Shown: positions 46,012 through 58,683 of the stretch, piece after piece
How positions within the stretch are numbered: position 1 is the stretch's first letter
How the letters are laid out: every line of letters begins with the position of its first letter
Assembly: GCA_963971305.1 (NCBI GenBank)
Contig: OZ020308.1
Coordinates: forward strand, 27,371,275 to 27,435,274
Direction: 5' to 3'
Length of the DNA: 64,000 nt
Source of the DNA: Arcuatula senhousia
Taxonomy: Eukaryota; Mollusca; Bivalvia; Mytilida; Mytilidae
Position numbers and translations under genes: made by a program
Notes under the pieces: generated by a model
Databases searched by the model: none
The model's input: the letters and a program-made list of their open reading frames with translations, nothing else
Told to the model about the DNA's origin: nothing

Positions 46012-47529
46012 ATATGCCTTTAATCCAGTGTAAATAAGAATTCAAATTGGCTACTGGCTTATTTCATTGTGGTCTTTCTTTACCGCTTATTTATGTGAGC
46101 TGTTTCGCGTGCGTTTATTCCCGACATCTCATTATTTTCAATTCTCCTAGGACAAATTGAGATATCCAGATTTTTCCCAAGAACAATTCTAGATCCTCCT
46201 GACTTATTGCAGGGCTGCCAACTTTTGTAATTTTAAAATAGGGTTTTGAACTATTTCTTTGATGTTTCCTATTTACATATTCATTATAAAATAAAGATCT
46301 AAAACAATCGGGAAAACCTGTGAACTCGGGAAAGTTGGCAGCATACAATTTAATCATATAAAACAATTTTAATGACTAATACATGTATTATATATGTCGT
46401 GGTTTTGTTTGTTTTTGTTTTTGACTTAGTTTTTTTTTTCATTTTAGTTTTAATCATTGTTTAAAAATAATCTTAGTAAATGTATTTGAAATATCAGTAG
46501 GGTCTAGAGTCCCACTAGCACGTACAAATATCTTGAGGGATTCTGGATCCCTCTGAAAAATAAGAAAAATCCAGTATGGTCCTAGGGCAAATCTGGATAT
46601 CCCTATTTGCCCTGTTGCCCTATTCCAATTAATTGACACTGGATTAAATCTAGGGCAAAACAGAACTCCAATTTTCCGTAGGAGGATTCCGGATCCCCCT
46701 GGATTCTAATTTGCTCTGTAACATATATATCTTTAGTTTTGGGAGCTTTTAAAAGTGTAATTTGGAGTTTAAAGTCTAATTTGGAGTTCAAAGTGTAATT
46801 AGTAGATTTTTTTATATCAAAAACTCCAATAGGTTGTTGTTGGATCTGACAATCACCTACTTAAGTCTGGGAAAATAAAATTGAAATTTAAGAACTTTTA
46901 AATCAAGAAGAAACCTTCCAAAACAATTTCCAAATTGAACACAAATCTATACTTGTGGATAAAATCGCCAGACAGGAATCTTAACCGCTGTAAGATACTT
47001 TTGGATATTTGAGCTGAAGAAAAAAAAAAGAGACACGCGACAAGGTGATAGGAAACATGCCAAGACAACACAAGGATTTGATAAGTTTGGCCATTCTTTT
47101 AAAGATCAAAGATACATATTTAAAGTCACATAAATCTTAAAACTTGGGAAAAAAATCAATAGTCTCGTTTTTTTTATCAAATCCTTCTAATTTAATATGA
47201 AAGGATATGGAGGAAGTGAACATGAGACCATATCACACATATTTAAACTCCAAAGGCAATTTATGTTTATGCAATTGCCATTTTAGAATTTTGTTCCTCA
47301 TCAGCAGCATATACCTCCGGCACCAACACTTTTGAGTTGGAGAAAACATCAAAGCTTTAAATTATCCGTCTAAATTTCAAAATTGTCTAAACCCTAAGGT
47401 TCTTCCTACCCCAGACATAGGTTGATTATCTTATTAATAATTTGGTTCCCAAGTTTGGTATTTTTGGTTTTATTGTTCTATGCTCTTCATATTCATATAG
47501 TGTTTGGCATTTTCAATATTTTTGGTAGA
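46012..47529. other. Repeat-derived intergenic stretch
   Basis: Degenerate blocks of CTAGGACAAATT/CTAGGGCAAAT type recur at 45280, 46145, 46590 and 46650, hinting at an old tandem family. No gene is seen. Confidence 0.4.
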
Positions 47530-47573
47530 GCGCCTCTGATGAGTCTTGAATAGATGAAATACGCGTCAGGCGT
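47530..47573 (+). ncRNA. Hammerhead-type self-cleaving ribozyme motif (candidate)
   Basis: Stem I is GCGCCT/AGGCGT (six pairs, one G-U). The core is CTGATGA (47536-47542). Stem II is GTCT/AGAT with a 5-nt loop. The second core element is GAAA (47556-47559), followed by a very short stem III and the cleavage triplet GTC (47565-47567). Stem III of almost no loop is known in minimal hammerheads of animal retroelements, which act as dimers. The embedding sequence is repeated at 42.1 kb, consistent with a dispersed retrozyme-like or Penelope-related element. Confidence 0.6.
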
Positions 47574-47717
47574 AGCAAAATTCATTGTCTTGAACTTTGT
47601 TGTCATTTGTATTTTAAACAAAGGAAATCCACAATCAAAAAGTGTTGAAAATGCACAAAACCAAATGAAATCCAAGTAAATCAGTGATGTCAAATATTGG
47701 TATATCTATAAGGACAA

Positions 47718-47852
47718 ACCTGGCCCCGGCGCCACAAAACTTACCAAAAAAATTACTTTAGTCTGAGAATATTCTCAACTTAATGTATTTTCTATGGGAC
47801 ATGAGAATATTCTAAGACTTAAGACTATTTTTTTTTGTGACAGCGGGACCTG
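47718..47852. mobile_element. Short TIR element with GAGAATATTCT motifs
   Basis: The ends CCTGGCCCCGGCGCCACAAAA and, in reverse complement, CCAGGTCCCGCTGTCACAAA match at about 75%. Inside are GAGAATATTCTC and GAGAATATTCTAAG in inverted arrangement. Confidence 0.5.
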
Positions 47853-48231
47853 GTGTTTTATAATTTACGTAGGTTAAGATAATGTAGTTAAAATAAAAGT
47901 ATTTTCATGTACTAGTACACAATATCTAAAATAGAAATTTTGGCCATGATGTAACTTGGGGTTTTTCTAACTTTCAGAGGACTTTTTACTCCTGATGAAG
48001 GCAACTGCCGAAACGTTGAGACTTTTGAGCCATTATACAGGTATAAATAAATATATAGAAATAAAAAAAATAAAGAGCATAGATCTGAAACACAGGAAAT
48101 TGTTTTACCAACTCCACACGACATTTAAGGTATTGTTATCTTATGAATGGTTCAAATTCTAACCAGTTTAGTTGAAACTTATATTGGTTGGAAGCAAGTG
48201 TCAATATGGTAAGTTACAGCATATCATTTTA

Positions 48232-48900
48232 GCTCACCTGGACCGAAGCCATTTTTCAAAAATCTTCTTCTCTGAAACTACCGAACAGAAATTAATGAAA
48301 CTTAGTTGTGTGTTCGATTTTTGATCCGTCAAAAAACATGACCGCCGTTCCTAGAAAAGAAAAAGTGCGGTCAGATTAGCGTTTTTGACTTGTAAATCAA
48401 AAAGTATAAAAGATAAGAGAAAATCTGGTGCAACCCTTTTTCTTCATCATAAATAGCTTTACAAAATCAAGTCTCCATTTGGTCAATATTGTCAGATGAC
48501 CCCTTATAGGGGCAATAAAATAAAAGTACAAAAATGGTTTTTTTTATGTTTTGGCCTTAAGAATGAAAACTATTGCAGATAGAGAAAGAAAAGCTGTTTC
48601 AAGCCTAAATCTTCAGCTCATTGAGCTTTACAAAAGCCTCCATTCAGTTGAAGTCGTAAGATGTCTCTTTATGGGGATTATGGCCATTTGAACAGTCATA
48701 ACTCGCGGGGTAGTTTGCAGATAGAGAAAATTTGTAGAGATTATGGTAAAAATTAGCGTTTTTCATGTATTTTTTTCTGTAATAAAATGAAAACTATTGA
48801 AGATAGAGAAAAGCTGATGCTTGCTTCAACCTTGAGATAGCTCAATGTAAGCTATACAAAAGTCTACATTAATCATCATGTGAGCGATTACGGATACGGT
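48232..48900 (+). repeat. Family B dispersed repeat, partial
   Basis: It starts TTAGCTCACCTGGACCGAAG like the full copy at 61599 but lacks the second half of the hairpin. It then follows the family through GATTTTTGATCCGTCAAAAA and about three internal units. Confidence 0.75.
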
Positions 48901-49220
48901 AGTTTCTTGTTTAAGCGATCGATATGATCAAGATTTTCAGTACAAAAATGTGTTAACATATCTCATGTTCTTAAAATATGTAGTATTTCGTCTGTATTTT
49001 ACTCAAAAACTATAAGCAACAAAAGAATAGTTTCTTTATTGGTTCGGAATCTCTATACGAAAAATAACAAAATTCACTTTCACGAAAATCTTTATTGTAA
49101 TATTATTGTATATGTTTCGTTTGCCCTTTTAAAACAACTGTTACCCTGGCTATATCAATCCAGGCAACAGCCCAACAAAGACACATTGAGAAGATCATGC
49201 ACAAATTACAGATTCAGTAA

Positions 49221-50176
49221 TGAATGAATGAATGAATGAATGAACGAACGAACGAACGAACGAACGAACGAACGAACGAACGAACGAACGAACGAACGAA
49301 CGAACGAACGAACGAACGAACGAACGAACGAACGAACGAACGAACGAACGAACGAACGAACGAACGAACGAACGAACGAACGAACGAACGAACGAACGAA
49401 CGAACGAACGAACGAAGGAAGGAAGGAAGGAAGGAAGGAAGGAAGGAAGGAAGGAAGGAAGGAAGGAAGGAAGGAAGGAAGGAAGGAAGGAAGGAAGGAA
49501 GGAAGGAAGGAAGGAAGGAAGGAACGAACGAACGAACGAACGAACGAACGAACGAACGAACGAACGAACGAACGAACGAACGAACGAACGAACGAACGAA
49601 CGAACGAACGAACGAACGAACGAACGAACGAACGAACGAACGAACGAAGGAAGGAAGGAAGGAAGGAAGGAAGGAAGGAAGGAAGGAAGGAAGGAAGGAA
49701 GGAAGGAACGAACGAACGAACGAACGAACGAACGAACGAAGGAAGGAAGGAAGGAAGGAAGGAAGGAAGGAAGGAAGGAAGGAACGAACGAACGAACGAA
49801 CAAACGAACGAACGAACGAACGAACGAACGAACGAACGAACGAACGAACGAACGAACGAACGAAGAAAGGAAGGAAAGAAGGAAGGAACGAAGGAACGAA
49901 GGAAGGAAGGAAGGAAGGAAGGAAGGAACGAACGAACGAACGAACGAACGAACGAACGAACGAACGAACGAACGAACGAACGAAGGAAGGAACGAAGGAA
50001 CGAACGAACGAACGAACGAACGAACGAACGAACGAACGAACGAACGAACGAACGAACGAACGAACGAACGAACGAACGAACGAACGAACGAACGAACGAA
50101 CGAACGAACCAACGAACGAACGAACGAACGAACGAACGAACGAACGAACGAACGAACGAACGAACGAATGAATGAA
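49221..50176 (+). repeat. ~950-bp tetranucleotide tract with alternating GAAC and GAAG blocks
   Basis: GAAT units form both outer edges. Inside, long (GAAC)n runs alternate with five (GAAG)n runs at about 49415-49524, 49649-49708, 49741-49784, 49870-49928 and a short one near 49985. A few single-base variants (CAAACG at 49801, AACCAACG at 50108) interrupt them. Because the unit is 4 nt and stop-free, 300-codon frames exist in several frames on both strands. These are artefacts. Confidence 0.97.
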
Positions 50177-50451
50177 AACCTTATGCAGAAAATGCAGCTG
50201 TAAGAAAAATATCCAGAAAAACTTCAATATCACGGGGAAAACGTCAGGGAAAAATAGCGATAATATGAAAAGCCTGTAAAAAGCAAAGCCCGAGAGAATA
50301 TTCGGATGAAAAAAGACAACCTAGACTAGGTGTCGGAAAGAACATTTTGAAGAAATACTAAATCGACCATTTTCACACCTAAAGAAAGTCCACTGAACAT
50401 TAACACGAAAAAAGATAGATACAGATTAGAAGATCGAGTGGTTTATTAAAC

Positions 50452-51000
50452 AAGAGGCTCATGGGAGCCTGAATCGCTCGCCTAGTCTTAAAGCAATAAG
50501 AAACTTTTTTAAGGAGTCATCTGACAAACTTCGCCCCAATGGAGACGTACTTTTGTTTAGCTTTAATGAGCTGAAAGTTTAAGCAAGCAACATCTTTTAG
50601 GGCAAAAACATGAAAAAGTTCTTCTTTTGACCTTTAAAGTGCCAAACACTCTATAAGGGGTAATCTGGCATCTTAAAATCGATGGAGACTTATGTTAAAC
50701 TCAATGAGGCGAAGTTTAAGCAAGCAACAGCTCTTCCCTATCTACATATATTGCTATAGAGCAAAACCATGAAAAAAACGATATTTTTTACCTTTTAAAG
50801 GATCATAACCCCTATAAGGGGTCATCTGATATCTTCAACTTAAATGAAGAGTTTTGTAGAGCCCAATTGGCTAAAGGTTTAAGCAAGCATCAGCTTTTCT
50901 CTTTCTGTAATAGTTTTCATTCTATAGGCCAAAAAACATGAAAAAAACGCTAACTTTGACCTTTAAAGGCAGCTATCCCGGACGCTGTCTTTGCATAATC
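50452..51000 (-). repeat. Family B dispersed repeat, reverse copy
   Basis: It opens with CAAGAGGCTCATGGGAGCCT, the reverse complement of the 3' end of the copy at 61.6-63.6 kb. Three internal units with CCTATAAGGGGTCATCTG follow. Confidence 0.75.
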
Positions 51001-53050
51001 TATTTAAGCAGCATTTAAGTCAGTTAAATCTAAACTTTCGTGTGGAACTATAGTGGGAAAAACTCAATTTGTATTTTTTCGATTGGAAATATTCTTTTTG
51101 GCAATGAAACGCTTATAGTGATGAACAGAAAAAAAACTCTTTTTCGAAACGTTCATAGCTGAATGAAAAAGACAAAGCGTTTACATTAGCAGAGTATTTC
51201 AAACTCTTTCTTTTTTTTCTTCAGATGTACACATGCTAACTTTTCATATATTTACTTTACTTATACTTTTTTATTGTCATCTTGCCTTCTTTTCCCTCTC
51301 GTCATGTTGAAGACTGCTGGCTGATTTCCATTGTGATTTTTTAAATTGCCGTGTCTTTATGTTGGTTGTGTCGCGTATACTTATTCCACATCTCTTTATC
51401 GTCTATTGCATACAAATTGTCAAATTGGTCCCGCAGTTCCAAACAGGAAGCAGTAGTCTGATATGTCTGAAAATCGGTAAGGATGTACGAGTTGTGATAC
51501 TAAACCCTCCTGGTGAATTTCAAATCTATCTTTTCTTTTTTTCATGCAACACGCTTAATCAATTAAAAATAAAGAATGAATGTGCATATCAATAGGACAT
51601 AGATGCCCCCGCAGGGCCCCAAACTGGCGGTAGAAGTCCGACAGGTCAGCTGAACTGAAGTCTTTTAGGACGTACGGTACGCTATACTTATTAATCCACG
51701 AGAAGAAATTTCTATTCTTTCAGTTGAGAAAAACTTGACCCGGAATTATCACGTAAATTTTGATATCGGCCCAGTCCCAAACATGACGATCTGAACGTCA
51801 CTTAAAACGTATAGTTTGACATATATACCCACCTTTCTAAATTTCAAATCATTCTTATGAACGGTTTCGCAAACTCTTCACTATAGGGGCATATCCAGAC
51901 CTACTCCTATAATATAAGAGGTCTCATACTTCGATGGCAACAAGTCAAAAAATATCATGCCGTCCAACCTCCGATGTTGTTGGAGTAATCCAGACCAACT
52001 TTATGAGGCAAATATTCCATTTAACAGAAGATCACATAAGCTTTTTTGTTTAAGAATTGTTTGAAACTCTTCATTACAGGGGCAAATCCAGAGTGAGACC
52101 AACTTTGCTCCGAAAATCTACACGAAAATAACAAAGTTTTTTTTTTCGAAGCCAAAAGGGCCTGCGGTTTACAACCTCCGGATCATCATGAATCCTCACC
52201 GTATGACCTTAAAATAATTATTCCAACGCATTCGTTCTTTTAAAAGGGACAATTGGCGGGGTTCTATCTTAGTATATTAAAATTTGTACCTCCTCAACAT
52301 TAAAACAGTATTCCGTGCCTCGCTTGATATAGTTCTAGGTGTTGAGAGTGACCAAAAGCTAGCAGTTCCAGAAGTTTTCAAACGGGAGGGTTCGCAGTTT
52401 TAAAAAAAACTTCTAGGAACTCTTGTTTCATAAGTTCCTCACCATATTTTCCTATCAAACGGGAGGGCGCGCGCCCTGGCGGTCACATATATACGCCGGT
52501 TCTAAACTTGGCCGCCTCAAGTTGAAAAGGGATAATTGCCGAGACACTTGAAACTGCATGGAGCACACCCAATTTAAACCAAAATGTTTATTAAATCACT
52601 TTCATTTTTAAAGTTTTATAAAAAGAATATATCTGTGTGTTCTGCTTTTTGAGAAAAAAATGAAAGTTTCCTGCTCAAAGTTCCCCAAACTTTGTCATGT
52701 TTGTTTTCAGTCTACAGTCATGACACTGAGTATTTTTTTACATGACCATATACCCCTTTCAAAGTATATATTGATTATAGTGCAATTGCCATGCCGCCCA
52801 ATAGCATATCCCTTGCCGAAATCTTGAATGGCATTGTTACACCCCCCCCCCCCCCCCTTTTCTCCAACCTAGAGAGAATTATAACTAATTTAGTTTAATT
52901 ATCTCAGGCCATATGTATCATATATTTGTATACTTTTAAAAGTTCCTTCTGAAACCAAAAAAAAAGTTTCCCATATCATGAAATTATGGAATAAATGAAC
53001 TCTTGAACTTTTCATTTTCATGTCAAAGGGCACTTGTTAGTGGAAAGTGA
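51001..53050. other. Upstream flank of NF1
   Basis: No gene is supported. Notable items are a GC palindrome AGGGCGCGCGCCCT at 52464-52477 and a run of 16 C at 52842-52857. Confidence 0.45.
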
Positions 53051-53073
53051 ACCATATACGGTCAATATTCCAT

Positions 53074-53085
53074 TGCGCATGCGTA
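53074..53085. promoter_or_regulatory. NRF1-like site in the NF1 promoter
   Basis: TGCGCATGCGTA matches the palindromic NRF1 consensus (YGCGCAYGCGCR) at all but the last positions. It lies 85 bp upstream of the start codon. An AACATGGCGGG element (YY1-like) follows at 53105-53115. Both are typical of TATA-less housekeeping promoters. Confidence 0.5.
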
Positions 53086-53169
53086 AATAATATCAACATA
53101 ATAAAACATGGCGGGTTTAGAACCGGAAAGATAGTTCTTGAATGAATTTATTTGTTTATCTCTCTAATG

Positions 53170-53229
53170 ATGGCAACACAAAAACCTGGAGAATGGGTGC
53201 AGGCTCTGATAAGTCGATTCGATGCACAG
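53170..53229 (+). CDS. NF1: NF1 exon 1
   Basis: Start TGATGG context; donor GCACAG|GTAAGG. 20 codons, phase 0. Confidence 0.92.
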
Positions 53230-56200
53230 GTAAGGCTGTCAATGATTTTCTTTGTCGCGATGTCCAAAAAATATTGTGTAGTAGCTGGGCATCTGTAAAC
53301 CTTGGCTGCGAAATTTATGAATGAAATGTCAGCGACAGAATGCCCCCGAGCGTGTGACCGAATTTTGTGTTTGTTTACTCATTCGTTACAGATTAAATGG
53401 GATAATGTCATTGATAAATTTAAACAATATGACACCAGTACAATGCTGGTCATTTAAATTAGAGTGTTTAGATGTCTTAATAAATTAGGCTATGCTTTGA
53501 AAATAACATTTTGTAGGATTGGTGTTTTGTGTGGGCGTTTTCATAATTTATTATCTGTCAGTCTACTCATCATAATAATAAATTCAATCTTCGTTGATTC
53601 CCAAATCTTGTAAAATTTGATTAAATGTGCATGATGAATGCAAATGATTACATGATTCTTTCATTAATTATTTTCATGGTGTGTGTTGTTGCATCATCAG
53701 TTGATAATTTTATGCACTTTTAAGTCAATGTAAGCCATCATAACACAAAAAGGATAAGTGTACATAAATTATATTATTCACAATTTTCATAAAATAGTTG
53801 TAATTTTTTCCTAAGACAACATGAACAATATTAATGCTATAATGCATTTAAATCTTCCATGTACAATGTACATTTGTACATGAAAGCTGCAACATGCACT
53901 TATAATTACATATCTTTGCAATGTGTATAAAGTAAGGAATATATGTACATGCAGAATGTATTGTCCTGAAGTAATAAAGTATTTTATTCAACCAATTATG
54001 GGCCCATTTGGGCATATACATGTACATGTATAATCAATTTTGACAAATTTTATACAATGTATAATATTTCACTCACACTTTCTCTCTTTCACGTTTCTAC
54101 CTCTCATACTGATAGAAATGATTTTTTCCACAAGTCCTAAAGTAATTATATATAAAAAAATCCAAAACCTATTTTATATATGTACAATGTACATACACAC
54201 TTTATATGTACATATATACATTTGTACATAATAATAATATGGAGTAGGCATTGCCTAAATGCGAGCATAGCTAAAAGGGACTACGTTTTGTTTATATAAT
54301 GTATTTGGGGCAAGATGGTATGGGGCGATTAAGCTTCGAGACACGTTAGTTTCGTACGTGCATACAACCAAGACGAAACGAGCAGCTTATGTGTATTTAT
54401 TATTTTGAGAATATTATTTTCTTGTAAAAAGCGCAATGTATTATTTTTTTTAAGCATTATTTCTTTTCTTATAAATTATTTTAACATTCACTCCGGTCCT
54501 TTAAAAATAATAACCCTTTCCGGACCATAAGAAATCTAAATCAGCATTAGCAAATTTCTCGCGGAAACAAATACCGTAGAGCTCTCCGCTCGAGCGTGCC
54601 CGCTTGCGAGCTATGCTCGCTATAAAATATGCTTTTGATATTATAATTATGTGTACATGTATGCACCTTTGTTTATTTAGGTACATTGATAAATTTTTCT
54701 ATGATCTGCAGAAAGTTAAATATTGTTAATTAATTATATGATAATCAAAAGTTTGATAGCTAGCAAATGCAATATTTTGCTGCTTTACAGAAATCAGAAC
54801 GGCACTTTCCAATTTTTGTCCACAAGCCCTTGAAATTATTAAATACATGTAGTACATGTACATGTAGATGATATCGATAATGAGATGTGAAATAAGACAA
54901 TGCAACACAACCTTACAATGTACATCAATAAGCAACAATATTTACATGTAAAAAAAATCCACACTGGAAGACATATCATTGATGCTGTTGTGTAATACTT
55001 CATTTTAGAGTTTATTTCTTTTCTGAAAAAAATCCCTCAATTAGACAGAAATTATCATGTGACTTTACCAGTTTTTGAGTCAAACTGGTTTGCTGCCCAT
55101 TAAACTTACATGGATGCAAAAGTGTTTGTGGGTTTATGAAAACAGTGATATCTTTACAAACGGTAAATACTTCAATTGAATGACAAAATATTCTTAAGCC
55201 CAGTTTACACGATCAAAGTTTTCCATCAAAAACTTTGTCCAGGTTTTCTTTGACAAGCTTTTTTGATCATGTAAACCTGCATCAAAACTTTGACTAAGAA
55301 ATTTGAAGGACTTTGACAGAATAGAACCTCATCCTATTTTTCTGAAAACTTGGATGGACTTTGACAGGAATTGACCAATCAGAATATGTTATTGAATTTT
55401 TCAGAATATTTTGTAAACAAAAGCACATGGCAAAATGGCAGTAAAGAAAGTTACAACAGTAACAAAATTTCAATGGTCAAATAATACAAAATTTTGATGA
55501 CTTGATGGATTGAAAGAAAATTAATATTACTTCTCTTATTTCTCTATAAATGGTCAATTTCTTTTAGAAATGTTTAATCATTCTCATGTAGCTTTGTAAC
55601 AGTACTAGTATTCATTGGCATTATCAGCTTCTAATTCCTAAATCAAAGTGTTTGAGCAACCAGGCCTTGTTGGTCTGATGCAATTTCTGCACATCCTAAT
55701 GTCGAAGTAACTGCATATTAAATGATAATGCACTCACATACTACAATATAGTCCCCACACTTAAGCCACTATAAATAGCAGTTCTAAAACCATCAAAAAA
55801 GTTACTTGTGTAAAACTTTTTCCAGAATTGAAGATTACATTGTTAATAAACAACAAAGCAGTATTTAGTTTGATCTATGTCCAGTAAAAGTTATAATAAA
55901 AGAACTTTTTCTGGGTTCACCATCCATTCCGCGCTATCGTGAAAACGACATATTTATGTCCATATAATTCACATGCATGGCACTTCATATTTTTACAATG
56001 TGCATGTAAAAATGTAAAATCAAAAAAAAATATTAACAGAAAATCAAAACATATATTAAACTTACATGTAACAAGGTATTAAATAAAACTTGAATACAAT
56101 ATGAAATTAGGAAAACCTATAAAATTTGGCCTTTGTTTATGATAAGAATTAAGATGTTGGCACTTTATTTTCATCAAGTTGCACTAACCCTATCCCATGT

Positions 56201-58683
56201 ATGCATGGCCTTAGCTCCACTAACCCCTTAGTCCGTGTATGCATGGGGTTAGTCACCGTTAGTGCAGCTTGTCTTAGACACACATTTTAACTAGTTAAAT
56301 AAGCTGTATATATAAAGAAAGAGGATTTTGGACTAGATTAACAATATATTGAAGAATATCAAGAAAACAAAAATTGAATTTATTAAGGGGGACTATAAAA
56401 GATATGTACATGTACCAATTTGAAATTGACAAAAATACAGTGCTAATGTCAGATCATAAGCAAAGGTCGAATTCTTTAGGTTTTCTTCTTTTCATATTGA
56501 CTTCCAGTTTTATTAATACCTTGTTCTAAATGGAGGTAAAAAGTTACCCCTAATAAGCCTTTAGGTTGCAATCGTTGCCCCTGCGTGAGCCGATACGGAT
56601 GAGAAGAATTTTTTCCGAAATTGTCTTTTTAAGTTTTTTACACATTTTCATTAATGCTCACATTTTCTAAATTACTAATAGCAAATGCAATATTAAGGGA
56701 AGGGATATAGTATTTTGCTTACTTATTTGTTTGTTTTGTGTATAGATGTACAATGGCAAATGTTGAGTTTGTATCTCAGCAACCAAATAATGTATAGTGG
56801 GAATTTTTTGCACTGTTCTAATTTTTGCTATATATTTCTTGGCCTTAAGGTGCTTAAATTAAAACTTGCTAAATTTTGGTATATCAATGAATAAGAGATA
56901 TACATGTAATAGAAGTGAAAAAATATAAGCTTGAATTAATTATCCCACCTTTTATTTGATTCATTAAAATTTGAAAACCTGAAAAATATATATGGTATCC
57001 GTAAAAGAATCAAACATGGTATAAGACATAAGACATATTTTATTTCCAATTATGGTCCCTCAAGGGGCAGGTATATGTACAAAATGTACATATGAATAGA
57101 ACATGGGTGGTATATGTTGCTATTGTAGGTCAGAATCTGATTGAAATTACATGCACAAGCATGACATATGTACATGTAGGTCACTCGACAATGCTCATGT
57201 GACTTACATTCAAGTGTATGTCAGACTTAATTAATACAAATAGTACCATGTACAGTGAAACTTCTCTAAACTGGACCCCCTGAAAACTGGCCACCCCTTT
57301 AAACTGGCCATTTCAAAAAGTCCCTGCAAAATTCTTTAAAAGTCTATGTAAATTTTCCTCATAATACCGGCCACCCCTCCAAACCATACACCGGCCACCA
57401 TTTTTAAACTTTTCTCTCATTACTCAAGTAATTTAAACCCCTGAATATTGGCCAAACAATCAATGCCACAGGCAATAAAATTGTCAACACACAAGTAATA
57501 AAAACAAATGACAGAATTTTGAAGTCATACACAAGTGAATTTCAATTATTATATAAACAATTAATTTACCTGAATAATTATGGAAATATAAATTGCACTT
57601 TTGTGAATTATTGTGACATGAATTATTCATTCAAATCTTTCTGTCCAAGCTGATCAAAATATTGTTAGGCAATTTTATCATGTAAATCATGTAAATTGGA
57701 ATAAATGTGCTGAAAATAATTTGTGATATGAGAAATAGTCTTTTGAAAATATTTAAAACTTGATATGCTTGTATTTAAATGTATGCCAGATTGATAAAGT
57801 ATTTTTGCAAACTTATGAAGTGAACCAAAGTGTTGTCCATATTCTAAAACTGTAGGATCTTTAAGTCCTCAACTTCTTAGATTTACTACAAATCAAATTA
57901 AACATCAAATAAGAATGTAAAATAAATAAACATAACTATAATTTCTATGTGACCAAACACCTTTCCAAAAGTATGATATAAAGAATATACTTTATGATCA
58001 ATTTAAGATCAATATATTTTGATCATGGGTTGTAACATTGATGGACATTTAGGAGACACTCACAAAACCGGCCACCCCTCTAAACTGGCCATTTTATATG
58101 GTCCCTGTGGCGGCCGGTTTAGAGAAGTTTCACTGTACATGTATTTAGCAACTTTCCATGGTATGGTATGTTTAGGCATCCAGAAGAAGTACATGTAGGT
58201 CTGCTTTTTGTGTGAATTTTGACTATTGTGTGGTTGAAGTCAAAATTACAACTTCAGTTTCTGGGGATAAGTTTTCCTACACCTGACAGGCTGACACACA
58301 TTTCCTCTGTTCCTGATTTTTAAGAGGCTTTCCAAGAAAAAGCAAAAGCGTCGATTATAGAACCAAAATATGCCTAAAGGGAACCCAAATTATAACTGAG
58401 ATCAACCTTCGCCTGGGGTAGGATTGAAGAACCTTATGTAATTGACAATTTTGAAATAAGATGTCCCGATGAGGGACATTAGCTGTTTTAGGCCAATGAT
58501 GGCTTGATAGTTTATATGTAATTGTATTTTGTATTTTAGCTGCCAATCAAAACAGGGCTTCATACAACTCAGTCGATTCAAAATGTGGAACAGAATAAAG
58601 AATGTCTGATAAACGTTAGCAGATACAAATTTAGAGAAGTTATCAATGGTTTGACGAAAACCCTACAGTCGGTTTCTAGCATG
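53170..58683 (+). CDS. NF1: Neurofibromin (NF1) orthologue, first two coding exons, 3' incomplete
   Basis: Exon 1 (53170-53229) and exon 2 (58540-58683) join in phase 0 to 68 codons. The protein begins MATQKPGEWVQALISRFDAQ and continues LPIKTGLHTTQSIQ...NKECLINVSRYKFREVINGL. This matches the N-terminus of human neurofibromin (EWVQAVVSRFDEQ, LPIKTG, NKECLINISKYKF). The exon lengths of 60 and 144 nt and the intron positions after codons 20 and 68 are the same as in human NF1, as I recall it. Neurofibromin is a very large cytoplasmic Ras GTPase-activating protein. The GAP domain and all other parts lie beyond the window. Intron 1 is 5.3 kb. An in-frame ATG immediately upstream (53167) has a poorer context, so 53170 is preferred. 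Exon 3 was not found before 64000. Confidence 0.93.
53230..57250 (+). other. NF1 intron 1, first part
   Basis: AT-rich intron. It contains an inverted repeat GTTTACACGATCAAA/TTTGATCATGTAAAC (55206-55275) and a block with a 9-bp hairpin ACTAACCCC/GGGGTTAGT plus repeated TGTATGCATGG (56190-56275). The inverted pair GCGAGCATAGCT (54265-54276) and AGCTATGCTCGC (about 54608-54619) suggests another decayed element. Confidence 0.45.
57253..58135. mobile_element. 883-bp pogo/Tigger-like non-autonomous DNA transposon in NF1 intron 1
   Basis: The ends CAGTGAAACTTCTCTAAACT and AGAGAAGTTTCACTG are inverted repeats, 22 bp with one mismatch, flanked by TA on both sides (57251-57252, 58136-58137). Subterminal repeats CTGGCCACCCCT and CCGGCCACCCCT recur at both ends. 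CAGT-type termini and TA duplication fit the pogo/Tigger branch of Tc1/mariner. No transposase frame remains. Confidence 0.85.
58540..58683 (+). CDS. NF1: NF1 exon 2
   Basis: The acceptor is TTGTATTTTAG|CTGCCA and the donor AGCATG|GTAAGT. 48 codons, phase 0. Confidence 0.93.

Noticed and set aside
49195..50233. Four 300-340-codon frames (NERT and RSFV repeats) on both strands
   Set aside because: Translation of a stop-free tetranucleotide repeat.
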